Source of the DNA: Anaerolineaceae bacterium UBA6086
GTDB lineage: Bacteria > Chloroflexota > Anaerolineae > Anaerolineales > Anaerolineaceae
DNA: 42,811 nucleotides
Direction: 5' to 3'
NCBI GenBank assembly: GCA_002436005.1
Contig: DIXG01000066.1
Coordinates: 2,456-45,266, forward strand
The position numbers and the translations under genes were made by a program. How positions within the stretch are numbered: position 1 is the first letter of the stretch; every line of letters begins with the position of its first letter. This document shows, one piece after another, positions 8,508 to 15,365 of the stretch. The notes beneath the pieces are model-generated. The model was not told where the DNA came from, made no database searches, and worked only from the letters and a program-made list of their open reading frames with translations.

Positions 8508-9026
8508 TTACTTTTTCTTTGGGGCGAGCATCATAAACATGGTTCGCCCTTCCATCTGCGGTGCCTGCTCCACATCCGAGACCTCTGCCAACTCCTTGGC
8601 GATATCTCGCAAATCTTCCAGTGCAAGCTCCGGGTAAGTGATCTCTCGCCCTCTAAAGCGAATAGTCACACGAACTTTCATCCCGGATTCCAGCCAGCCT
8701 TGTGCGTCACGAACTTTGAAACCTCGGTGATGTTCAGTTGTTTTGGGACGCAAACGGATCTCTTTGATCTCGATTTTTGTCTGTGCCTTTCGTGCCTCGC
8801 GTTCTTTCTTTTCCTTTTCGTAAAGAAATTTACCAAAATTCATGATCCTGGCAACGGGTGGGTCAGCATCTGGGGCGACTTCTACCAGGTCCAGCTCAGC
8901 TGCTTCTGCCCGTTCGAGGCCTTCTCGCAAACTGACGATACCCAAATTTTCGCCGGTTTCGTCAATCAGTCGAATTTTAGTGGCACGAATTTGTTTATTG
9001 ATTCGATAATCATCCTTGTTACTTAT
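8508..9026 (-). CDS. infC: translation initiation factor IF-3, AUA start codon
   Basis: The first in-frame ATG (8945) would remove the conserved N-terminal domain start. Reading upstream in the same frame gives Ser-Asn-Lys-Asp-Asp, then YRINKQIRATKIRLIDETG, the canonical IF-3 N-terminus. The frame runs back to ATA at 9024-9026, 10 nt after a GGAG box (AGAAGGAG), with no ATG, GTG or TTG in a suitable place. Use of AUU/AUC/AUA start codons by infC is established (E. coli AUU) and underlies autoregulation, since IF-3 rejects non-canonical starts. This gives 172 aa, the normal length, with both domains and the linker. It acts on the 30S subunit. First gene of infC-rpmI-rplT. Confidence 0.93.
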   Translation of the reverse strand: MSNKDDYRINKQIRATKIRLIDETGENLGIVSLREGLERAEAAELDLVEVAPDADPPVARIMNFGKFLYEKEKKEREARKAQTKIEIKEIRLRPKTTEHHRGFKVRDAQGWLESGMKVRVTIRFRGREITYPELALEDLRDIAKELAEVSDVEQAPQMEGRTMFMMLAPKKK

Positions 9027-9100
9027 AGTTAACGCTCTCCTTCTGATTTAAGCATCATCAATTAAAACACACAATAATTCCCGTAATGGGAACGACTAAT

Positions 9101-9130
9101 ATCTTACCATATTCCTACCCGAATCGTCAA
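9101..9130 (-). promoter_or_regulatory. promoter of infC-rpmI-rplT
   Basis: On the minus strand, -35 TTGACG (9125-9130), 18-nt spacer, -10 TAAGAT (9101-9106). The ~65-nt leader contains a small hairpin TTCCC-ATTAC-GGGAA before the ribosome-binding site. Confidence 0.65.
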
Positions 9131-9166
9131 CAGGTTGCTTGAGGAGTATTGGCTTTAGCTCTGCCG

Positions 9167-9236
9167 AATAATCCAAGCTAATCTCAAATCTTTTCCTCCT
9201 CTCCCTCGATGAGGGAGAGGACTGAGGTGAGGGTGC
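9167..9236 (+). repeat. 70-bp direct repeat, left copy, flanking DUF559 gene
   Basis: Begins aataatccaag and ends gaggtgagggtgc. It contains a hairpin ctctccctc/gagggagag. By eye it matches the copy at 9792-9861 at about 62 of 70 positions, in the same orientation. Confidence 0.8.
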
Positions 9237-9334
9237 GCTTTCCTTTCCCAATCTCATAAATGGATAAAACGCCATCCACGATTGTCAACAACACAAACAG
9301 AAGAAAATTTCTGTTTCTATGATAAGATTTCCTC

Positions 9335-9703
9335 ATGCCAGACGCTCAATTGCGAACCAAAGCGCGTACTCTCAGGAACAATCAAACCCCAGCAGAGCGA
9401 TTGCTGTGGTCCAGATTGCGATCTCGTCAACTCTCCGGTTACAAATTCCGCCGTCAACACATTATCGACAGTTACATCCTCGACTTCTATTGCTGTCAAG
9501 CGCACCTTGCGATTGAGGTTGACGGTGGTCAGCACGCAGACGCTGAAAAGCTGAAATTGGACGATGCAAGAACAGCTCATCTTGAAACTAGAGGAATTCG
9601 CGTCATCCGCTTTTGGAACGATGAGGTGCTCAACGATCTGGATCATGTCCTGACAGAAATTGATGCCGTGCTTATTGAAACACTGGCAGATAATCCTGCA
9701 TGA
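9335..9703 (+). CDS. DUF559 (Vsr/MTR-like) endonuclease-fold protein
   Basis: 122 aa, a full-length DUF559 domain. The N-terminus has the family pattern 'R(T/K)xxARxLRxNxTPAExxLWxxLR' (residues ~7-30). The PD-(D/E)xK-like core follows: KFRRQ, then 'YILDFYC' with the Asp, then 'LAIEVDGGQH' with Glu and Asp, then RFWNDEVL. DUF559 proteins resemble the Vsr mismatch nicks endonuclease, but most have no proven role. It is monocistronic, lacks a good ribosome-binding site and is framed by 70-bp direct repeats (9167-9236, 9792-9861) plus an inverted hairpin copy (9711-9749). This association suggests a small mobile or repeat-linked unit. Confidence 0.85.
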   Translation: MPDAQLRTKARTLRNNQTPAERLLWSRLRSRQLSGYKFRRQHIIDSYILDFYCCQAHLAIEVDGGQHADAEKLKLDDARTAHLETRGIRVIRFWNDEVLNDLDHVLTEIDAVLIETLADNPA

Positions 9704-9710
9704 GAAAAAC

Positions 9711-9749
9711 ACCCTCACCCTGCCCTCTCCCTTTTAGGGAGAGGGGGTT
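9711..9749 (-). repeat. inverted partial copy of the CTCTCCC hairpin repeat
   Basis: caccctcaccctgccctctc followed by ccttttagggagaggg is the reverse complement of the hairpin plus 'ggtgagggtg' half of the 70-bp repeats. It starts 7 nt after the DUF559 stop. Confidence 0.75.
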
Positions 9750-9791
9750 GATCTTTTTCAGTCAAATTTTTGCTCGGCTAAAACGCTGTCA

Positions 9792-9861
9792 AATAATCCA
9801 AGCCAATCCTAAAGCCTTTCCTCCTCTCCCTCTCTGAGGGAGAGGACCGAGGTGAGGGTGC
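9792..9861 (+). repeat. 70-bp direct repeat, right copy
   Basis: Same orientation as 9167-9236, with about eight mismatches. The region 9862-9954 beyond it, before the thrS stop, shows nothing further. Confidence 0.8.
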
Positions 9862-9954
9862 CCCTAAAATCAATCAAGGATCGAAGTGATTTCGATCCTT
9901 GAGATTACAATCAAAAAACATGTAAAATTATCAGATTAAAAGTTGGTTTCCGGT

Positions 9955-11736
9955 TTATCCTTCTACCTTCTCTTCCACCTCCTTCACCGCCAGGTCTTTA
10001 AAATCTGAGACATTCATTGCACCCAAACGCTCCCCGCTGCGCCTGCGGATATCCACCTGCCCTTGCTCCATTTCTCGATCACCGACCACCAGCATATAGG
10101 GGATCTTCTTCTTCTCGGCATCCCGGATCTTCGCGTTCATCCGATCGCTGCGGTCGTCCACTTCCACCCGTAAGCCGGCAGCTTTCAATTCTGCAGCAGC
10201 TTTCTTGGCATAATCCATATGCCGATCGGCAATCGGGATGATCACTGCCTGAATTGGCGCCAACCAGACAGGGAAAGCGCCACCGTAGTGCTCGATCAAT
10301 ACCCCAAAGAAGCGTTCAATGCTGCCCAAGAGCGCCCGATGGATCATATAGGGGCGATATGCCTGCCCATCCTCTTCAATATAGGTCATATCAAAGCGTT
10401 CTGGCAGGTTGAAATCAAATTGGATGGTTGAGAGCTGCCACTCCCGACCAATGGCATCTTTAACCTTGAGGTCAATCTTTGGTCCATAAAACGCGCCACC
10501 ACCTTCATCTACATGGTAAGGCAGATCAGCCCGTTTCAATGCCGCTTCCAACGCTGCTTCTGCGTCCCGCCATTGCTCAGGTGCACCGACCGCTTTTTCA
10601 GGACGTGTGCTCAAGTAGGCTTTGATGTCGTTAAATCCAAAGGAACGCAGCATATTCAAACTGAAAGAAAGCACAAAATCAATTTCATCTGGCATCTGGC
10701 TGGGCGCACAGAAATGGTGGGCGTCATCCTGCGTGAATCCACGAACCCGCATCAACCCATGCATCACCCCGCTTCGCTCATACCGGTAAACCGTGCCCTT
10801 TTCTGCCAGCCGCATCGGCAGATCGCGGTAGGATCGAATCCCCGATTTATAGATTTCAATGTGGAAAGGGCAGTTCATGGGCTTGAGGTAATATTGCTGA
10901 TCCTCAATTTCTATTGGCGCATACATATTCTCGGCATAAAAGCCAAGATGACCGCTGATTTCCCAGAGATCCGATTTCCCAATGTGGGGGGTATAGACAA
11001 AATCATACCCATTACGCAGGTGTTCATCTTCCCAAAAACGCTCTGCCAGGTAGCGAACCTTGGCGCCATTCGGATGCCAGAGAACCAGCCCAGAGCCAAC
11101 ATCATCACTGATGCTGAACAGGTCGAGCTCTCTGCCCAATTTGCGATGGTCTCGTTTCTTCGCTTCTTCAAGCCGCCACAGGTATTGCTTCAGGTCATCA
11201 GGCGAGAGCCATGCCGTTCCATAAATCCGCTGCAGCATCGGGTTGTGCTCATCCCCGCGCCAATAAGCGCCTGCCACATTCATCAGCTTAATCGCTTTGG
11301 GATGGATTTTGCCCGTGCTCTCCAGGTGGGGACCTCGGCACAGGTCAACAAAGGCATCACTTTTGTAAATGGAAATCACCGGCTTTTCGTCCACCGGGTT
11401 GCCATGCTCATCCACGCCGCCTTCTTCAAGCCCATCAATTAATTCGAGCTTGTAGGGTTGATCGGCAAAAATATGGCGGGCTTCTTCTGCGGAGACTTCC
11501 TCTTTCACAAAGGCACTGTCGTGTTTGATGATCTCGCGCATACGCGCTTCAATTTCCTCGAGATCTTCCGGGGTCAATGGACGCGGCAGGTCAAAATCAT
11601 AATAAAAGCCATCCTCAATTGGCGGTCCAATCGCCACCTTGCCTTCCGGGAACTTTTCCAATACAGCCTGTGCCATCACATGGGCAGCTGAATGGCGCAA
11701 TCGGTAAAGTTTTGACTCCTCATATTGTTCACTCAT
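9955..11736 (-). CDS. thrS: threonyl-tRNA synthetase without TGS domain
   Basis: 593 aa class II synthetase charging tRNA-Thr in the cytoplasm. It starts directly at the N2 editing domain: HSAAH (His15, His19) and later DLCRGPH supply the editing and metal site. The catalytic core has MNCPFH and 'DDAHHF' zinc ligands, motif 2 'YRYERSGVMHGLMRVRGFTQ' and the motif 3 region 'RPYMIHRALLGS'. The C-terminal ~100 residues form the anticodon-binding domain. The ~60-residue TGS domain of the common ~640-aa form is absent. The start is secure: AGGAGG lies 5 nt upstream and the T-box terminator precedes it. Expression should rise when tRNA-Thr is uncharged. Confidence 0.97.
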   Translation of the reverse strand: MSEQYEESKLYRLRHSAAHVMAQAVLEKFPEGKVAIGPPIEDGFYYDFDLPRPLTPEDLEEIEARMREIIKHDSAFVKEEVSAEEARHIFADQPYKLELIDGLEEGGVDEHGNPVDEKPVISIYKSDAFVDLCRGPHLESTGKIHPKAIKLMNVAGAYWRGDEHNPMLQRIYGTAWLSPDDLKQYLWRLEEAKKRDHRKLGRELDLFSISDDVGSGLVLWHPNGAKVRYLAERFWEDEHLRNGYDFVYTPHIGKSDLWEISGHLGFYAENMYAPIEIEDQQYYLKPMNCPFHIEIYKSGIRSYRDLPMRLAEKGTVYRYERSGVMHGLMRVRGFTQDDAHHFCAPSQMPDEIDFVLSFSLNMLRSFGFNDIKAYLSTRPEKAVGAPEQWRDAEAALEAALKRADLPYHVDEGGGAFYGPKIDLKVKDAIGREWQLSTIQFDFNLPERFDMTYIEEDGQAYRPYMIHRALLGSIERFFGVLIEHYGGAFPVWLAPIQAVIIPIADRHMDYAKKAAAELKAAGLRVEVDDRSDRMNAKIRDAEKKKIPYMLVVGDREMEQGQVDIRRRSGERLGAMNVSDFKDLAVKEVEEKVEG

Positions 11737-11812
11737 CTTATCCTCCTTCGGATAACTTGTTTTTTATGCCCTGCCAGTTCTTCCCGGCCAACACACTCAA
11801 GTAAAATTAAAC

Positions 11813-12056
11813 AAAAAACCCTCGCCCACTGGGGCGAGAGTGCTCTCACGCGGTTCCACCCAGATTATCCCAAAACAATAACGGGATATCTCTTGGGGCT
11901 GATAACGGAGCCAACCGTTCTCCTTAATCTGCCAACTGGCATTTCAGGGTCATGCTCGCGGGGGGTTTTTGCAGGGTCTGATCTGAAAAGACTTTCAGCC
12001 AATGGTCTTCTCTCTCTAAAGACAGCACTCCCAGCTACTCGTCCCGGTCATCGCCT
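11813..12056 (-). promoter_or_regulatory. T-box riboswitch leader of thrS
   Basis: Minus-strand leader with the conserved T-box TGGGTGGAACCGCG (complement of 11849-11862). A terminator follows: CTCGCCCC-AGT-GGGCGAG (11821-11838) and a U run (11813-11818). The Stem I start GGCGATGACCGGGACGAGTAG lies at 12035-12055, and a stem III-like hairpin AACGGTTGGCTCCGTT sits in the middle. The bulge TGGA would pair with a tRNA ending in U-CCA. A possible specifier is ACC (Thr) at 11948-11950, but I could not fold the specifier loop with certainty. Uncharged tRNA should stabilise the antiterminator and switch thrS on. Confidence 0.93.
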
Positions 12057-12066
12057 TTAATTATTA

Positions 12067-12140
12067 TGGGTGGTATAGGGCTCGAACCTACGACCTCCGC
12101 GATGTCAACGCGACGCTCTAACCAACTGAGCTAACCACCC
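12067..12140 (-). tRNA. tRNA-Val(GAC)
   Basis: 74 nt on the minus strand: acceptor stem GGGTGGT/ACCACCC, D-arm TAGCTCAGTTGGTTAGAGC, anticodon loop TTGACAT (GAC), T-arm TAGGTTCGAGCCCTA with discriminator A. CCA is not encoded. It begins ~6 nt after a consensus promoter and ends ~10 nt before the T-box Stem I, with no terminator between, so it is probably processed from the 5' end of the thrS transcript. Confidence 0.95.
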
Positions 12141-12152
12141 GAAAGTGTATGC

Positions 12153-12181
12153 ATTATACAGTGTTGAGGGGATTAAATCAA
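12153..12181 (-). promoter_or_regulatory. strong promoter of tRNA-Val (and probably thrS)
   Basis: On the minus strand, -35 TTGATT (12176-12181), 17-nt spacer, perfect -10 TATAAT (12153-12158). Start expected near 12146. Confidence 0.85.
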
Positions 12182-12194
12182 GTCTTAGATGTGC

Positions 12195-12309
12195 GGTGTC
12201 CAGGACATACTATACACTCTGGTTATCAAGAATATGTCAGGTTAATATTGTTGTTGAGCAAACGACAAATAACAGCTGAGGAGATAAAACAAAGTGAATC
12301 CTGGACACC
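12195..12309. mobile_element. 115-bp MITE-like element with 11-bp perfect inverted ends
   Basis: ggtgtccagga (12195-12205) and its exact reverse complement tcctggacacc (12299-12309) bound ~93 bp of non-coding sequence. The size and perfect ends fit a non-autonomous insertion remnant. I see no convincing target duplication and no transposase. Confidence 0.4.
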
Positions 12310-13057
12310 ATATTGATTATAAACAACTTCGAGGAATAAACCCAGGAGGCAGCCCTGCCGTTGATGGGTTGGGGGACCACACCCCCTATTCCCTCGCCTG
12401 CTGAGTAGTTACAATTGTAACAATTAACGAAGAAAATTTATGTTTTTCTCAGTGATCTGGCTTAGGATAAAGATAACGGATCCCGATGGACTTCGAGGAT
12501 CGTTCAGCTTTTAGTCCGCAGACCGGGGACGGAAGAAACAGACCCCAGACTGGTGACCGAAGACAAGAGACCTGAGGCCGGGGAATATACCCAATTACCA
12601 GGTTCGATCTACCGACTACATTCTACCAACTACGTTCTACCAGCTTTTAGCTTTTAGCCATTTGCTTTCAGCTATTCACTCACAAATAAATGTCAAATCG
12701 CTCCGCGAAGTTCTTGTAGACCATATTTGCATTTTAGAGATTATTTTCAGGGTAAATTAGACTGTGACTATTTCTATCAAACGAAAGAGTCTTCCATCAT
12801 TAGGAAAAAGGCCAAAGGGCATATTGTGCCCTGGCACAATCAACGGCAAGCTTTTGCTTACCGATATACCCTACCAGACCATTGCGTTATTTGATTCCAG
12901 TGATTTTATTCAACCCTCCGTGAGTTCACCATTTATTGTTTATAAACAAGTCACTTGTAATGTTCAGTGACATCCCGACCACCCAGACCAATTATTCGGT
13001 GTTTTCTAAAGAAGATGTTATTCCAATTTGATCTGGATTATTGCCTGGATGAAGAAC
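12310..13057. other. gene-poor intergenic stretch with low-complexity repeats
   Basis: No credible gene on either strand. At ~12514-12585 there are imperfect purine-rich units of the gac-c-g-a-aga type. At ~12608-12645 the motif 'ctacc-actac-ttctacc' is repeated twice, followed by 'agcttttagcttttagcc'. The 68-codon frame at 12764-12970 begins with GTG, has no ribosome-binding site and no recognisable similarity. Confidence 0.6.
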
Positions 13058-13091
13058 CCAAAGGGCTGCCCCGTCCGGGGCAGCCCTTTGG
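13058..13091. terminator. perfect 15-bp hairpin downstream of kelch gene
   Basis: ccaaagggctgcccc (13058-13072) and ggggcagccctttgg (13077-13091) pair perfectly around a 4-nt loop. It lies 27 nt beyond the kelch gene stop. No U-tract follows on either strand, so it may be an RNA-stabilising or protein-binding hairpin instead. Confidence 0.55.
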
Positions 13092-13117
13092 CAATTGATT
13101 AACTGACCAGCGAAAGC

Positions 13118-14297
13118 CTACTTGAGGATCAGGGGTAAAAAGAAAAAAAGCTTGTCTTCATCAGCCATCCCCAAACGCCAGACGTCATTCATCTGGTCAG
13201 CGCTATAAACGCCACCCATCAGCACGATGCTCCCATCCCGCAGTACCAGGCTTGTGTGTCCCATCCGTTTCGACCATGCTGCAGTAGCGGTCACTTGGCT
13301 CCAGGTCTGCCCTTCATCGTCTGAAACCCAAACATCGTTTTCAGCGTCCCACCCCCCCCATACCGCCCATCAGTACGATCCGTCCATCTAGCAACAACAC
13401 ACTGGTGTGCAGGCGGCGTGGCGTCCACCAAGTACCGTTGATTGGTACTTGCGTCCAGGTAGAGCCCTCATCCTCGGAACGCCAGACATCATTTTGGCAG
13501 TTGCCAGAATCATCGATGCCGCCCATTAACAGGATATGCCCGTTTGGTAAGACCACGCTGGTATGCCCCAAGCGGGCTGACCATGGCGCATCGGGCAATT
13601 GTGCCCAGCTGGCGCCCCCATCATCCGACACCCAGACATCGTTTTTGTACGAGCCAATGCCATCGCCACCCATCAACAGGATATGCCCGTTCTGCAAGAC
13701 TAGGCTGGTATGGTTTGCTCGGCCTGACCATGGCGCATCGGGCAATTGTGCCCAGCTGGCGCCCCCATCATCCGACACCCAGACATCATTCCTGTAGCCG
13801 TTGTCAAAGCCGCCCATCAGTACGATGTTCCCGTCAGGCATCACTACACTGGATTGACCCCTGCGTTCCGACCACGCTGCGCCAGGAGTTATTTGGGTCC
13901 ATTGCTTACCTCCATTGCCTGAGCGCCAGACGTCATTCAGTAAGCGGTTTCCATAGGTGGGCGTCCAATTAAAGCCGCCCATCAGCACGATGCTCCCATC
14001 AGGCATCACCACGCTGGAATGCCCATCACGCACTTCCCAGGCTGCGCTAGCGGTCATCTGGGTCCAGGGGCCGGTTAGAATATCCCTATCCACCAAAGCA
14101 CTGTCTGATGGCGACACAAACCATTGATCGGTGAACATCACCGCCGCTGGCAGCCCAGCGCTTATTGGCGTGCCAGTCAAATCGGGCGTTTGCGCTTGCA
14201 TCGCTGTGGTCGGGAGCATAACTGCAAGCAGAACAAAAAATAAGATCGATGAAAACCATCCAGAAATGTGCCTGTTAAACCATTTAGAAAATTTCAT
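13118..14297 (-). pseudogene. secreted kelch-repeat protein, frameshifted in a G8 tract
   Basis: The start at 14297 (MKFSKWF) has AGGAG 6 nt upstream; a longer frame begins at 14324. A signal peptide with a hydrophobic core and Ala-Gln-Ala lies at ~15-38. About six kelch-type repeats follow, each with 'HTS(V/L)VLxxGxIxLMGG', then 'NDVW.S.D.G.TW'. The first frame stops at 13341. After a run of eight C on the plus strand (13352-13359) the next frame continues the pattern exactly: WDAENDVWVSDDEG, a further HTSLVL-IVLMGG unit and a C-terminal end at 13118. Removing one G restores a ~390-residue protein. This could be real inactivation, slippage-based on/off switching or an assembly error. Function unknown; such propellers usually bind ligands at the cell surface. 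Confidence 0.85.
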
Positions 14298-14384
14298 TTC
14301 ATACTCCTCGCCTGAATCAGGCATTAAACGATCGATGTGTATAGAATGTCCTGTATTGTCAGTGCTTTGATGAAGAGTGTCTAT

Positions 14385-14417
14385 TTTCGATTATATATGA
14401 TCGAAATTCCAAGTCAA
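14385..14417 (-). promoter_or_regulatory. promoter of kelch gene with inverted repeat over -10
   Basis: On the minus strand, -35 TTGACT (14412-14417), 16-nt spacer, -10 TATAAT (14390-14395). TTTCGAT (14385-14391) and ATCGAAA (14400-14406) form a perfect inverted repeat spanning the -10, a likely repressor site. The remaining intergenic sequence to the next gene (14418-14676) shows no gene. Confidence 0.7.
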
Positions 14418-14676
14418 CAACAATTTTACACCATTTTCACCCAAACCAAAAATGAGGATGTCAAACGATAACCGCTGATCAACACCACTGCACCCCCGCG
14501 CTTCCTTGAGCACCCCTTCCTGAGTTTATGATCAACTCAATTTCTTCATGCCTGATCATCATCACGTTTCAGCCTGCCAATTTTCCCAAAGGAAACAAAA
14601 ATTTCAAGGTGCATTATTAAAGTGGCCTGAGTGGATTTCCAGAATTATGCTATCATTGTGCGCAGGAGGAACTGCC

Positions 14677-15117
14677 ATGAGACCTGACTGGGATTCTTAC
14701 TTTATGAAAATCGCCTACTCTGTATCGGAGCGCAGCACCTGTGACCGTGCTTTTGTGGGCTGCGTCCTGGTGCGCGATAAACGCATTTTGACGACCGGGT
14801 TCAACGGTTCACCCTCCGGTCAGCCGCACTGTGACGAGGTCGGTCATTTGTTAGTGGATGGTCACTGCGTACGAACCATTCACGCAGAGACGAATGCCAT
14901 TATCCAGGCAGCACTGCACGGCGTCTCCACAAATGGCTGTTGGTGTTACGTCACCCATTTTCCCTGCATCAACTGCACCAAGGTGTTGATCAACGCTGGC
15001 ATCTCCCGGCTGATTTACCATGTTGCCTATCGCCAGGATGAAAACGCGTTAGAATTTCTTCGCATGGCTAATGTCGAAATTTGCCAGCTGGATTATAAGC
15101 CGAACGCTCCGCAATAA
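14677..15117 (+). CDS. comEB: deoxycytidylate (dCMP) deaminase
   Basis: 146 aa zinc enzyme converting dCMP to dUMP for thymidylate synthesis. The start at 14677 (MRPDWDSYF) is chosen because aggagga lies 6 nt upstream; a longer in-frame start at 14548 has no such site and adds unrelated residues. Zinc and catalytic residues are all present: His69-Ala-Glu71 (HAETNAI) and Pro-Cys97-x-x-Cys100. A second Cys/His group (~52-64, HCDEVGH...HC) matches the extra zinc site of the ComEB group. The length is normal. The gene stands alone. dCTP deaminase at 28076-28630 offers a second route to dUMP. Confidence 0.93.
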   Translation: MRPDWDSYFMKIAYSVSERSTCDRAFVGCVLVRDKRILTTGFNGSPSGQPHCDEVGHLLVDGHCVRTIHAETNAIIQAALHGVSTNGCWCYVTHFPCINCTKVLINAGISRLIYHVAYRQDENALEFLRMANVEICQLDYKPNAPQ

Positions 15118-15250
15118 CCATCATCAGAGCGATTTGCATCTTATTTCTGACACATCATTAACATACTTAACCGAGCAGCGGATCAACAACATTTGCAAAA
15201 CATCCACATCTGTGATTACAGGAAGTGTTTGGCTTTCCGTGGAGAAATTT

Positions 15251-15280
15251 AGTCAATCGATACCTAGTCAATCGATACCT
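15251..15280. repeat. two perfect 15-bp direct repeats abutting a -35 box
   Basis: agtcaatcgatacct occurs at 15251-15265 and 15266-15280, and each unit contains atcgat. The second copy runs into the -35 hexamer of the aminotransferase promoter. Confidence 0.85.
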
Positions 15281-15308
15281 TGTCAGCATTTTGTGACCAT
15301 GCTATCAT
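15280..15308 (+). promoter_or_regulatory. promoter of the class V aminotransferase gene
   Basis: -35 TTGTCA (15280-15285), 17-nt spacer, -10 TATCAT (15303-15308). The ATG is at 15366 with aaggag upstream. Direct repeats directly upstream suggest an activator or repressor site. Confidence 0.75.
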
Positions 15309-15365
15309 TATCAAGAATGAATAACTCACCACTCGATAGGTAATCCTCAAAAAAGGAGTAACTCG

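Noticed and set aside
9181..9861. CRISPR-like array from the repeated CTCTCCC hairpins
   Set aside because: Only three copies, mixed orientation, irregular spacing, a gene between them and no cas genes in the window.
10513..11442. 309-codon frame antisense to thrS
   Set aside because: Long only because of thrS codon usage; no domain is recognisable and thrS is unmistakable on the other strand.
12764..12970. 68-aa open frame in the gene-poor region
   Set aside because: GTG start without ribosome-binding site, no domain or membrane pattern, surrounded by low-complexity sequence.
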